Shown here piece by piece: positions 15,663 through 24,722 of a stretch of DNA of 64,000 nucleotides. This DNA is from Streptomyces triculaminicus (GTDB lineage Bacteria; Actinomycetota; Actinomycetes; Streptomycetales; Streptomycetaceae), in the NCBI RefSeq assembly GCF_017349075.1, contig NZ_JAFMOF010000003.1, positions 1,116,001 to 1,180,000 on the forward strand, read 5' to 3'. Each line of letters starts with the position of its first letter. Position 1 is the stretch's first letter. Position numbers and translations under genes: made by a program. The notes beneath the pieces are model-generated. The model was given only the letters and a program-made list of their open reading frames with translations, ran no database searches and was not told where the DNA came from.

Positions 15663-16934
15663 TCACACCCCCGTCCTTCCACCCTCCTCCAGGTCCCGCC
15701 GCGCGGCCAGCACCGCCGGGGCCGTCGAGGCGGGCAGCAGGTCGGCGGCCCGGTGCGGCGCCAGCAGCCGTACGTCCAGCCCGTCCGCGAAGCGGTACGG
15801 GCGGTGGCCGAGCACCCCCGCCAGCGTGCGCCGCATCCGCGACAGCTCCGCCCGGACCGTCACTGTGCGGGTGGCGTCCCCGAAGAGGTCCGAGGCCAGC
15901 TCGGCGGCCGTCCGCCCGGCGCGGTGCCGGGCCAGGACGTAGAGCACCTCGGCGTGGCGCGGGCTGAGCTCGTGCGACCACTCGCCCGCGCCCCCGGAGA
16001 CCGTGACCGTCCAGTCGTGGGGACGGCGCAGGTCCAGCACCAGCCGGCCGGGCGGGGCGTCCTCGCCGTCCCCCTCGTCGACGCGCACCAGCCAGCCGTC
16101 CGGCAGCGGTTCTATCGAGCACGGGCCGAGCGACGGCAGCCACACGCGCCCCGGCCGCACCTGCCGGGGCAGGAGTACCCGGCTCACCGGGGCCATCCCC
16201 GTCACCGCCGCCGTCCAGCCGTCACGGTCCACCGCCAGCGCCCGGCCGCCGACCCGCGCCAGCATGGGCGCCGCGACCGCGCGCAGCCGGTCGACCGACT
16301 CCCAGTGCCGGGCCCGCAGCTCCGCCTCGGACACCTTGGCCACGGCGGTCACCAGGGCGAGCGTGGTGGGGTTGAAGGCGGACGCGGGACCGCTGACGTT
16401 CAGCACGCCCAGCAGCCGCCCGTCGCGCGGGTCGTGCAGCGGAGCCGCCGCGCACGTCCACGCGTGGTGGGTGCGGACGAAGTGCTCGGCGGAGTGCACC
16501 TGCACCGGGCGGCGCTCCACCAGCGCCAGACCGATCCCGTTCGTCCCCACCACCTCCTCCGTCCAGGAGGCCCCCACCTCGAAACCCAGCCGGTCGGCGC
16601 TCCTGCGCACCCCCGGGCTGCCCTCCCGCCACAGCAGCCGGCCCTCGGCGTCGGTGACGACGATCAGGTGGCGCACGGCGTCGGCCGCCTCGAGCAGGCC
16701 CTCGCGCAGCTGCGGCAGCAGCACCCCCAGCGGAGAGGTGTGCCGCAGGTGCTCCACCTCGTCCACCGGGATCAGCGGTACGGGCAGGCCCGCGTCCGGG
16801 TCCACCCCGTGCCCGCGCGCACGGTGCCACGACTGACCGATCACGGTCCGCGGCCGCGCGGGGGCCCGCGCGCCGGAGAGCGCGGCCTCGCGGACCGCGG
16901 GAAGCAGAGCCGTGTCGATTGGTATGCGCTTCAC
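15663..16934 (-). CDS. GAF-domain transcriptional regulator (AcoR-like, no AAA domain)
   Basis: A 423-residue cytoplasmic regulator. The N-terminal half resembles the sensor part of AcoR-type regulators (LIVVTDAEGRLLWREG and the GAF stretch EEVVGTNGIGLAL, then HHAWTCAAAPLHDP). There is no sigma-54 AAA domain. The C-terminus (SPRHAEVLYVLARH ... TVRAELSRMRRTL) is a winged-helix DNA-binding segment. The GTG at 16932-16934 is chosen because upstream codons fall in the dyad-containing leader. Streptomyces homologues often sit beside an aldehyde dehydrogenase gene; none is adjacent here. Confidence 0.8.
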   Translation of the reverse strand: MKRIPIDTALLPAVREAALSGARAPARPRTVIGQSWHRARGHGVDPDAGLPVPLIPVDEVEHLRHTSPLGVLLPQLREGLLEAADAVRHLIVVTDAEGRLLWREGSPGVRRSADRLGFEVGASWTEEVVGTNGIGLALVERRPVQVHSAEHFVRTHHAWTCAAAPLHDPRDGRLLGVLNVSGPASAFNPTTLALVTAVAKVSEAELRARHWESVDRLRAVAAPMLARVGGRALAVDRDGWTAAVTGMAPVSRVLLPRQVRPGRVWLPSLGPCSIEPLPDGWLVRVDEGDGEDAPPGRLVLDLRRPHDWTVTVSGGAGEWSHELSPRHAEVLYVLARHRAGRTAAELASDLFGDATRTVTVRAELSRMRRTLAGVLGHRPYRFADGLDVRLLAPHRAADLLPASTAPAVLAARRDLEEGGRTGV

Positions 16935-16984
16935 GCTGCAATGGTGCCCAACGAGGGGCCGTACGTGGAGGGTCATCCGCGATA

Positions 16985-17009
16985 TTGCAACGCCATGCAA
17001 CCGTTGCGA
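16985..17009. promoter_or_regulatory. Candidate operator of the GAF regulator
   Basis: TTGCAACG-N9-CGTTGCGA is an interrupted dyad (7 of 8 pairs match) 50 bp upstream of the regulator's GTG, with a further GCAAC inside the spacer. The position suggests autoregulation. This is inference from symmetry and location only. Confidence 0.5.
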
Positions 17010-17169
17010 ACCACCCCGCCCCGGGCGGAAGGTGACGGTGAGCGGCCGGAGGGTGGTGCCGAGTCGGCGCAGCACCACCCTCCACGGCCCCCGCCGCCCC
17101 CCGTCCGCGCCCCCGGCCGCCGGGGGCGAGCGGAACGAGCGACCCGTCCGCGGCGGATACGGTTAGGGC

Positions 17170-18357
17170 GTGCAGGCAGCAAAAGAACATTCGGGCCGGC
17201 AGGTCGGCCGGCTCCATCGGGCAAGGGCCCTGTATCGCAACGTCTCCAAACGCAGGATGGCGTGGCTGCTCCTGAAGGACACGGTCAACTCCTGCATGGA
17301 GTACCGCGTCACGGGGCTCGCCGCGGAGGCGGCCTTCTTCACCCTCCTGTCGCTGCCGCCCCTGCTGCTGGGCCTCCTCGGCCTGCTGCGCTACCTGGAC
17401 GACTGGACGGGCACCGACACCATCGGCGCCATCCAGGAGAACATCCTCGCCGCCTCCTCGACCGTCCTGTCCGACAAGGGCACCAAGGACATCGCCGAGC
17501 CGCTGGTCCAGGACGTCATCAAGATCGGGCGTCCCGACGTCATCTCCATCGGCTTCGCCATCGCCCTGTGGTCCGGCTCCCGGGCCGTGAACGTCTTCGT
17601 CGACACCATCACGATCATGTACGGGCTCGAGGGCAAGCGCGGCATCGTCCGCACCAGGCTGCTGGCCTTCCTCCTCTACATCGTCGCCCTCGTCGTCGGG
17701 GCGGTGGCGCTGCCGCTGATGGTGGCGGGGCCGGAGGCGGTGGTGGACATCGTGCCCTGGAGCGCGGACGCCGTCCGCTTCCTGTACTGGCCCGTCGTCA
17801 TCGTGCTGTCCATCGCCTTCCTCACCACGCTCTACCACGTGTCCGTCCCGGTCCGCTCGCCGTGGGCGGAGGACATCCCCGGGGCGCTCGTGGCGCTGGC
17901 CATGTGGGTGCTCGGCAGCCTGCTGCTGCGCATCTACCTCACGCACACGGTCGAGGGCGTGACGATCTACGGTTCGCTGGCGGCGCCCGTCGCGGTGCTG
18001 CTGTGGATCGGCGTCTCCGCCTTCGCGGTGCTCGTCGGCGCCGCGGTCAACGCCGCTCTGGACCGGGTGTGGCCGTCGGTCACCACGGCCGCCGCCCGCG
18101 CCGAGGTCGACCGCCTGCGCGAGGCCGCCGCCGCCCGGGCCGCCTACGAACGGGCCGCGATGGCCCTGGTCCACGAGATGGAGGACGACCCCTACGACCC
18201 GGAGGACGGCGTGATGGGCCAGGACCGTGAGCCGCCCTCGGAGTTCCCCGAGCGCTGGGCCCAGTTCCTGCCCCCCGAGGATGTGCGCTCCCGGCTGACC
18301 AAGCCCGAGCAGCCGCCCCGGCAGGGGCCCCGGCACGCCAAGCACCGGCGCGAATAG
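17170..18357 (+). CDS. YihY/BrkB-family inner membrane protein
   Basis: A 395-residue integral membrane protein. After a basic N-terminus comes the hallmark YRVTGLAAEAAFFTLLSLPPLLLG, followed by about six membrane segments, including LLAFLLYIVALVVGAVALPLMV and VAVLLWIGVSAFAVLVGAAVNAAL. The C-terminal 80 residues are charged and cytoplasmic. The family is widespread; its molecular role is unsettled (once misnamed RNase BN). It starts with GTG at 17170 and stands alone on its strand between a divergent regulator and rsgA. Confidence 0.87.
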   Translation: MQAAKEHSGRQVGRLHRARALYRNVSKRRMAWLLLKDTVNSCMEYRVTGLAAEAAFFTLLSLPPLLLGLLGLLRYLDDWTGTDTIGAIQENILAASSTVLSDKGTKDIAEPLVQDVIKIGRPDVISIGFAIALWSGSRAVNVFVDTITIMYGLEGKRGIVRTRLLAFLLYIVALVVGAVALPLMVAGPEAVVDIVPWSADAVRFLYWPVVIVLSIAFLTTLYHVSVPVRSPWAEDIPGALVALAMWVLGSLLLRIYLTHTVEGVTIYGSLAAPVAVLLWIGVSAFAVLVGAAVNAALDRVWPSVTTAAARAEVDRLREAAAARAAYERAAMALVHEMEDDPYDPEDGVMGQDREPPSEFPERWAQFLPPEDVRSRLTKPEQPPRQGPRHAKHRRE

Positions 18358-18446
18358 CGCCGCGAAAAACCGGTGGTGGCGCCGCGGGGGGAGCGCTTAC
18401 GATCCCCGGGCAAGAAGGAAGCGCTCCACAGGAGGTGAGTATCGCG

Positions 18447-18584
18447 ATGACTGTCGTTGCGACGGGCCGTGCCCGCACTCGGAAGCAGATTCATCCCACC
18501 TCCCTCCTGAAGGACCACCGTCTTGTCCGAGCTCACTTCCGCACGCCCGCTGACCGCCTACGGCTGGGACGCGGGGTTCGCTGA
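18447..18584 (+). CDS. Possible leader ORF overlapping the rsgA start
   Basis: A 45-codon ORF (MTVVATGRARTRKQIHPT...) has an AGGAGG ribosome site 11 bp before its ATG, stronger than that of rsgA. It runs in a different frame across the rsgA start and ends 62 bp inside it. This fits a translated leader that couples to rsgA, but the peptide matches nothing I know. Confidence 0.3.
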   Translation: MTVVATGRARTRKQIHPTSLLKDHRLVRAHFRTPADRLRLGRGVR

Positions 18585-19620
18585 CGGCTTCGCCCCGCAC
18601 GCCGCCCAGGGGTGGGTGCCGGGGCGGATCGTCCGGGTCGACCGCGGCCGCTGCGACGTGGTCGTCGCCGACGGCGACGGCACCCGTCACGTCCTGGCCG
18701 ACACCGCCTTCGTCACCACCGGCGACCCGCTGGCCATCATGTGCACCGGCGACTGGGCCGCCGTCGACCCGGCCGCCGGGTACGTCCGGGCCCTGCTGCC
18801 CCGGCGTACGGCCTTCGTCCGGTCCACCTCCTCCCAGCGGTCCGAGGGTCAGATCCTCGCGGCCAATGTGGACCACGCCGTCATCGCCGTCTCCCTGGCC
18901 GTCGAGCTCGACCTCGGCCGGATCGAGCGGTTCCTCACCCTGGCCTGGGAGAGCGGCGCCACCCCGCTCGTCGTGCTCACCAAGGCCGACCTCGTCCCCG
19001 ACGCCGCCGTGCTCGGCCACCTGCTGGCCGACACCGAGGCGGCGGCGCCCGGGGCCCAGGTGCTGGCCGTCAGCGCGGAGACCGGCGAGGGCGTCGACGT
19101 CCTCGCCGCCGTGCTGGCCGGCGGCACGTCGGTGCTCCTCGGCCAGTCCGGGGCCGGCAAGTCCACGCTCGCCAACGCCCTCGTCGGCGAGGAGACGCAG
19201 GTCGTGCAGACCACGCGCGACCGGGACGGCAAGGGCCGGCACACCACCACCACGCGCAACATGCTCCCCCTGCCCCACGGGGGCGTGCTGATCGACACCC
19301 CGGGGCTGCGCGGGGTGGGCCTGTGGGACGCCGAGGCCGGCGTCGCCCGGACGTTCGCCGAGATCGAGGCCCTCGCGGCGGACTGCCGTTTCCATGACTG
19401 CGCGCACGAGAACGAACCGGGCTGCGCGGTGCTGGCCGCGGTCGACGGCGGCGAGCTGCCGCGGCGCCGGCTCGACAGCTACCGCAAGCTGATCCGTGAG
19501 AACGAGTGGATCGCCTCGCGCACGGACGCCCGCCTGCGCGCGGAGAAGGTCCGCGTCTGGAAGCAGATGCGGATGGACCTGCGGCGCACGGGCGGGCAGA
19601 AGCGGGGCGGCTCCCGCTAG
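18523..19620 (+). CDS. rsgA: Ribosome small subunit-dependent GTPase A
   Basis: A 365-residue circularly permuted GTPase that helps late 30S assembly. An OB-fold N-terminus is followed by the permuted G motifs: TKAD (G4), SAETGEG (G5), GQSGAGKST (G1) and DTPGLRG (G3). Then comes the zinc knuckle CRFHDCAHENEPGC. The start is TTG at 18523 with TGAAGGA nine bases upstream. A terminator hairpin follows 28 bp past the stop. Confidence 0.9.
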   Translation: MSELTSARPLTAYGWDAGFADGFAPHAAQGWVPGRIVRVDRGRCDVVVADGDGTRHVLADTAFVTTGDPLAIMCTGDWAAVDPAAGYVRALLPRRTAFVRSTSSQRSEGQILAANVDHAVIAVSLAVELDLGRIERFLTLAWESGATPLVVLTKADLVPDAAVLGHLLADTEAAAPGAQVLAVSAETGEGVDVLAAVLAGGTSVLLGQSGAGKSTLANALVGEETQVVQTTRDRDGKGRHTTTTRNMLPLPHGGVLIDTPGLRGVGLWDAEAGVARTFAEIEALAADCRFHDCAHENEPGCAVLAAVDGGELPRRRLDSYRKLIRENEWIASRTDARLRAEKVRVWKQMRMDLRRTGGQKRGGSR

Positions 19621-19648
19621 CGTCCGCGGCCTCCGCGGCAGCACCGAG

Positions 19649-19678
19649 CATGGCCCTCGCCCCCGGGCGAGGGCCATG
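19649..19678 (+). terminator. Intrinsic terminator after rsgA
   Basis: A 14-bp perfect stem (CATGGCCCTCGCCC with GGGCGAGGGCCATG) and 2-nt loop between rsgA and the repair genes. Confidence 0.85.
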
Positions 19679-19726
19679 TCCGATTCCCGCCAGTGACGCC
19701 CCTCGCGGTGGCGCAGACTGGAACGC

Positions 19727-21214
19727 ATGACGGACACCGCAAGCCGACTCGACGACTCCCGCTACCAGGCGGTGAGCAGCAGGGACGCCCGCTTCGACGG
19801 CGAATTCTTCACCGCCGTGAAGACCACCGGCATCTACTGCCGGCCCAGCTGTCCGGCGGTGACCCCCAAGCGCCGGAACGTGCACTTCTACCCCTCGGCC
19901 GCCGCCGCCCAGCGGGCCGGGTTCCGGGCCTGCCGGCGCTGCCGTCCCGACACGGCCCCCGGCTCCGCCGAGTGGAACGTCCGCGCCGACCTGGTCGGCC
20001 GCGCGGTGCGGCTGATCGGCGACGGCGTCGTCGACCGCGAGGGCGTCGCCGGCCTCGCCGCCCGGCTCGGCTACAGCTCCCGCCAGGTCAACCGCCAGCT
20101 CACCGAGGAGCTGGGCGCCGGACCCGTGGCCCTGGCCCGGGCCCAGCGCGCCCACACCGCACGGGTCCTGCTGCAGACCACCGTGATGCCGGTCACGGAG
20201 ATCGCCTTCGCGGCGGGATTCGCGAGCGTGCGGCAGTTCAACGACACGATCCGGGCCGTCTACGCCCGTACCCCCAGCGAACTGCGCGGCCGCTCCGGCG
20301 CCCCCGCCGGCCACGCGAGGGCAGGCGTTCCGCTGCGGCTGGCCCACCGGGGCCCGTACGCCGCCCGCCAGGTCTTCGACTTCCTGGAGCGGCGGGCCAT
20401 CGCCGGCATCGAGGAGACGACCGGCACCCCGGGCGCCCGCCTCTACCGCCGCACCCTGCGGCTGCCCTACGGCACGGGCGTGGCCGAGGTCCGGGAGCCC
20501 GCCGCGGCGGGCCACGGCGACTGGCTCGACTGCCGGCTGCACCTGACCGACCCCCGCGACCTGTCGACCGCCGTCCAGCGCGTCCGTCGGCTCTTCGACC
20601 TGGACGCCGACCCCTACGCCGTCGCCGAGCGGCTGGGCGCCGACCCCCACCTGCGGGCGCCGGTGGCCGCCCGGCCCGGGCTACGCTCGCCGGGCGCGGC
20701 CGACGCGGAGGAGCAGGCGGTGCGGGCCGTGCTGGGCCAGCAGGTCTCCCTGTCGGCGGCGGCGAAGCTCGGCGCCACGCTCGTGGCCGCGTACGGCAAG
20801 CCGCTGGCCGCCCCCGACGGCACGCTCACCCATGTCTTCCCCGAACCCGCGACGCTGGCCGACGCCGCCCTGGACGAGCTGGGCATGCCCGACGCCCGCA
20901 GGCGCACCTTGCGTACCCTCGGCAGGGCCCTGGCGGACGGCACGGTCCGCCTCGACGCGGGCGCCGACCGGGAGGCCGCCGAGCGGGCCCTGCTGGGCCT
21001 CCCCGGCATCGGGCCGTGGACGGCCGGCTACATCCGGATGCGGGCGCTGGGCGACCCGGACGTGTTCCTGCAGGGCGACGCGGGCGTGCGCCACGGGCTC
21101 GCCGCGCTGGGCGCAGGCCCCGCCGACGCCGAGGCCTGGCGGCCCTGGCGCTCCTACGCCGTGCACCACCTGTGGACCGCCGCCACCGACCGAACCGCAG
21201 CGAAGGACGACTGA
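19727..21214 (+). CDS. alkA: Ada-like regulator fused to AlkA 3-methyladenine DNA glycosylase
   Basis: A 495-residue fusion. Part 1 (about 1-80) is the Ada zinc/methyl-acceptor domain, with TGIYCRPSCPA and CRRCRP supplying four cysteines. Part 2 (about 85-185) is an AraC-type DNA-binding domain. Part 3 (about 200-490) is AlkA, with a helix-hairpin-helix LLGLPGIGPWTAGYI and a catalytic Asp context ALGDPDVF. It should sense alkylated DNA backbone, activate repair and excise N-alkylpurines. The next gene encodes the O6-alkylguanine transferase, 2 bp downstream. Confidence 0.93.
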   Translation: MTDTASRLDDSRYQAVSSRDARFDGEFFTAVKTTGIYCRPSCPAVTPKRRNVHFYPSAAAAQRAGFRACRRCRPDTAPGSAEWNVRADLVGRAVRLIGDGVVDREGVAGLAARLGYSSRQVNRQLTEELGAGPVALARAQRAHTARVLLQTTVMPVTEIAFAAGFASVRQFNDTIRAVYARTPSELRGRSGAPAGHARAGVPLRLAHRGPYAARQVFDFLERRAIAGIEETTGTPGARLYRRTLRLPYGTGVAEVREPAAAGHGDWLDCRLHLTDPRDLSTAVQRVRRLFDLDADPYAVAERLGADPHLRAPVAARPGLRSPGAADAEEQAVRAVLGQQVSLSAAAKLGATLVAAYGKPLAAPDGTLTHVFPEPATLADAALDELGMPDARRRTLRTLGRALADGTVRLDAGADREAAERALLGLPGIGPWTAGYIRMRALGDPDVFLQGDAGVRHGLAALGAGPADAEAWRPWRSYAVHHLWTAATDRTAAKDD

Positions 21215-21216
21215 CC

Positions 21217-21714
21217 ATGCTGTACACCGAGATCGACAGCCCGCTGGGCCCGCTGCTGCTCACCGGCCGGCCCTCCGCCACCGCCCCGGGCGGCACGGCG
21301 ATCGCGTCCCTGTCCGTGGCGGGACAGAAGAACGCCCCGGCCCTCGGGCCCGCCTGGCACCGCGAGCCCGCCGCCTTCGCCGAGGCCGCGCGGCAGCTGG
21401 AGGCCTACTTCGCCGGGCGGCGCAAGGACTTCGCCCTCGAATTCGACGTCCAGGGCACCGCGTTCCGCCGCACGGTGTGGGACGCGCTCGACTCCGTGCC
21501 GTACGGCGCCACCACGAGCTACGGGCAGCTGGCCGCCCGCATCGGCGCCTCGCGCGTCGCCGTCCGCGCGGTGGGCGGGGCGATCGGCGCCAACCCGCTG
21601 CTGGTGCTGCGGCCCTGCCACCGGGTGATCGGCGCGGACGGCTCGCTCACCGGCTACGCGGGCGGCCTGGAGCGCAAGCGGCTGCTGCTGGACCTCGAGG
21701 GGGCGGCCGTCTGA
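21217..21714 (+). CDS. ogt: Methylated-DNA-[protein]-cysteine S-methyltransferase
   Basis: A 165-residue suicide enzyme that removes O6-alkyl groups from guanine. It has the active-site PCHRV (Cys134), the helix-turn-helix SYGQLAARIG and the asparagine hinge GGAIGANPL. The ATG is 2 bp after the stop of the ada-alkA fusion, so the two form an adaptive-response operon. A hairpin follows the stop. Confidence 0.95.
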   Translation: MLYTEIDSPLGPLLLTGRPSATAPGGTAIASLSVAGQKNAPALGPAWHREPAAFAEAARQLEAYFAGRRKDFALEFDVQGTAFRRTVWDALDSVPYGATTSYGQLAARIGASRVAVRAVGGAIGANPLLVLRPCHRVIGADGSLTGYAGGLERKRLLLDLEGAAV

Positions 21715-21723
21715 GCCGCGGCG

Positions 21724-21752
21724 CGGTGCGGGACGCCGGGCGCCCCGCACCG
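21724..21752. terminator. Terminator between ogt and the LuxR gene
   Basis: A 9-bp stem (CGGTGCGGG with CCCGCACCG) and 11-nt loop between convergent genes. Confidence 0.65.
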
Positions 21753-21759
21753 TCCGCCC

Positions 21760-22449
21760 TCAGCGCCGCTCGGTCCAGCCGTGCTCGGCCGCGTGCCGGC
21801 CCAGCTGCAGCCGGGTGGTCACCCCGGCCAGCTCCATCAGCCCCTTGACCCTGCGCTGCACGGTCCGCAGGCCCAGCCCCAGCTGCTTGGCCACGCTGGC
21901 GTCCGTCAGGCCCTCCAGCAGCAGCCACAGGATCCGCAGGTCGGCGGCGTCGGGGCCGGCCGGGGCACGGGTCGTGCCGGGGGCGGCGGGCAGCGGCGGC
22001 CGGCCCTCGTGCCAGACGTCCTCGAACAGGTCGACCAGCGCGTCCAGCAGCGGGCCGGAGCGGACGAGGAGCGCGGCGGATTCGGCGGTGCCGGAGGCCA
22101 GCGGCAGCAGAGCCGTGCCCCGGTCGGCGATGACCAGCTCGGCCGGTATCCGGTCGACCACCCGCAACCCGCCCGAGTGCGCGCCGAGCTCCGCCGTGGC
22201 GTGTTCGACGACCGTGCGATGCGGGACCGCGCCCGCGTCGTCCGGGACGCCGGTCCATGGTCTCTCCGTCAACCCCCATGGCCTGCCCGTCAACATGGCG
22301 CACACTTCTTCCGCCGCGCCGCGCCGCAGCCGCGCCAGCCGGCGGGCCACCGCCTCGCCTCCCGTCACCACCTCCACCGCACCCCGCTCCGACGGCCATT
22401 CCCCCTGCGCCGTCTGCCGGATGGCGTTCAGACCCATGGCACCGAGCAC
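21760..22449 (-). CDS. LuxR-type HTH regulator, orphan
   Basis: A 229-residue protein. The C-terminal about 60 residues form a LuxR/NarL-type helix-turn-helix (LRILWLLLEGLTDASVAKQLGLGLRTVQRRVKGLM). The N-terminal part resembles the TrmB-like sensor region of Streptomyces orphan LuxR regulators (RIPAELVIADRGTALLPL). There is no receiver domain or partner kinase. The first in-frame ATG is used, although the third codon group offers another (MGLNAIRQ). Target and ligand are unknown. Confidence 0.8.
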   Translation of the reverse strand: MLGAMGLNAIRQTAQGEWPSERGAVEVVTGGEAVARRLARLRRGAAEEVCAMLTGRPWGLTERPWTGVPDDAGAVPHRTVVEHATAELGAHSGGLRVVDRIPAELVIADRGTALLPLASGTAESAALLVRSGPLLDALVDLFEDVWHEGRPPLPAAPGTTRAPAGPDAADLRILWLLLEGLTDASVAKQLGLGLRTVQRRVKGLMELAGVTTRLQLGRHAAEHGWTERR

Positions 22450-22560
22450 GCCTCATCCCTCCCCATTCCCTCAGCCGTGTTCGCGGCTTCGGACATCATC
22501 CCTGGGGTGGTGTTCGCCGTGCACTCTTCCCGTATGCCCCGCAGTGTGGACAATAAGGGC

Positions 22561-24377
22561 ATGAGTCAGCAGGGGGACCATTACGCCGAACAAGAGGACG
22601 CCTGGTGGCGCGAGTTGTACGGCAGGAGTGAGCCCGACACGGCAGGCGCCGCGGCCACGGGCGACAGCCTCGACGAGAGATTCTCCTCCGCCTCGGCGGT
22701 GGTGGGGCCGGAAGCGTCCCGTCCGAGGGCCGAACCGAGGCGGCCGAGGATGACCGAGCCACCCGGCGGGCCCGTTCTGGGGCCGTCCGTGTCCCCGGCA
22801 GGGCTCTCGCCCGCCCTCTCGCGCGGCGTGCCCCGGCAGGCGAAGCGCTGGCCGGCCACCCCCAACGGCACCCTGCCCGTCCCGGCCCACCAGCCGCCCG
22901 GCTTCGACGGCCCGCCCGAACTCCGCCCGCCCGCGGGCCCCGTGCCCCCGCCCGAGGGGCCGCCGCCCCCGATCCCCGGACCCGGGTCTCGCCGCCGCCC
23001 GTGCCGCCCCTGCCCGTGCCCCGCGACGCGCGCGAGCCCGCCGACGCGCCCGGGCCGGCCCCGGCGGCGGGCGGCGACGGCGGCCCGGACGACGCGGGGA
23101 TCATGGACATCGCCGAGGTCACGGGCGTCGCCGAGACCACGGGCGGCTCCGGGGTGACGACCGCCGAGGCGACGGCCGCCAAGGTGACGGACCGCGCCGG
23201 AACGCCGGGCGTCCCCGACGTCACGAGCCCCCGGTCCGTCGTCGGCACGGCCGGCACGGCCGGCATGGCCGACATGGCCCTCGGCTCCGGGCTTCCCGGG
23301 CTCGCCGACCCCTCGGAGGCCGCCCGCGCATCCGGCACCGCCGAGGTCTCCGAGCCGCCGCCCCGGCCGACCGCCGGCCCGCGCGCCGCGAGGGGCGCGC
23401 GGCTGGGCCGCCGACTTCGTGGGCCGCCGCCCGCCCACCTACGAGCCCGAGCCCACCGCCTGGCCCCGGCCGACCCCGGCGGGCTGGAGGACCTCGTGCC
23501 CGACACCGTGCTGGACGGCGCCCGTTACGGCGCGATGACCCTCCGGGCCACCTCGCTGCGCGGCGACTCGGCGCGCTTCCGCGGCGAGCCCCGCCGGGAC
23601 GCCCTGCTCACCGCGCGGTTCGGGACCGGCGAGGACGCCCTGCTGCTCGTCGCCATGGCCAGCGGCGCCCGCGCCGCCGAGGGCGCCCACCGCGCGGCAC
23701 GCGAGATCTGCGAGTGGATCGGCGGCGCCGTGGGCCGCAGCCACGCCCGGCTCGCCGAGGACATCCACGCCGGCCGCCGGGACGAGCTGAAGTCGGGACT
23801 GCACCGGCTCACCGACCGCACCTACGGCCGCCTGCGCGTCCGCGCGACCGCACTGGGCCTGAGCCCCTCGGAGTACACCGCGGGGCTGCGCTGCCTGCTG
23901 CTGCCCGCCGACGTCCGCTGCCGCACGCGCGTCTTCTTCGGCGTCGGCGGGGGCGGGCTCTTCCGGCTGCGCGACGGGGCCTGGCAGGACCTGGACCCCG
24001 AGCCGCGCGCGCCGGAGGCCGCCGGCGAGCTCGCACCGGGCCGCGCGGACGCCGTGGGCGGGTACGACCCCACCGACCGGATCACCGTGGACCTCGGCAT
24101 CCCCACGCCCGGGACCACGCCGGTCATCGACCCCGACGAGGTGCCGAGCGAGCCCTTCCGCTTCCGTGCCTCGATCGCCCGCCCCGGCGACGCCCTGCTG
24201 CTGTGCACGGCGGGCCTGGCCGACCCCCTGCGGGGCGAGCCGGAACTGAGCGTACGGCTGGCCGAGCGATGGGCCCGGGAGGAGCCGCCGGGGCTGGCGG
24301 AGTTCCTCGCGGACGCCCAACTGCGCGTCAAGGGATACGCCGACGACCGTTCCGCGTGCGCGGTCTGGGAGGTTTAG
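22561..24377 (+). pseudogene. PP2C-domain protein, reading frame broken
   Basis: The gene starts at ATG 22561 (MSQQGDHYAEQEDAWWRELYG) and ends at 24377 with a phosphatase-like C-terminal part (LEDLVPDTVLDGARY ... GEDALLLVAMASGA ... DDRSACAVWEV), a layout known from Streptomyces proteins annotated as protein phosphatase 2C domain-containing. It cannot be read in one frame. Frame 1 serves until about 22985, frame 3 until about 23390, frame 1 again for GWAADFVGRRPPTYEPEP (23401-23445), then frame 3 to the end. The total length is one base short of a multiple of three. The breaks lie in Pro/Ala-coding GC-rich repeats. Either indel errors or real decay could explain this. Confidence 0.65.
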
Positions 24378-24722
24378 CGCGCCCACGCCCCGGCGATATC
24401 GCCGATCCCCGGCGCCGCGCCCCCTGGCAGTTTTCCGCGCGGCGCACAAGAAGTGCCCGCATCTCGCTCGTATCACCATGTTGATGCGTCAACAGGCGTC
24501 GTTCCGCCAGGCGTGGGGCATGCATTTGCCGTGAGCGTGTTCGATGCCGGGGCGCCGGGGAGGGGTCGGGGCGGCGAGGGATGAAGCGGCGGACTGCACA
24601 CTGGGCGGGCGGAGCGGCGTGAGGACGGGACGGGTCGGCCGACGGCACGGTCCGGGAGGAGGCGGGGAGAGCGATCCCCGGCGGCGGGGCCGCTCTGGGA
24701 AAGACGGCTCCGGCGCAAGGAC
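24378..24722. other. 345-bp intergenic region with a 16-bp palindrome
   Basis: No convincing gene. TGTTGATGCGTCAACA at 24479-24494 is a perfect palindrome (6-bp arms, 4-bp centre) that could be an operator for the downstream ATPase gene. The last 130 bp are open in the ATPase frame back to a stop at 24582, so translation might begin upstream of the annotated GTG. Confidence 0.5.
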
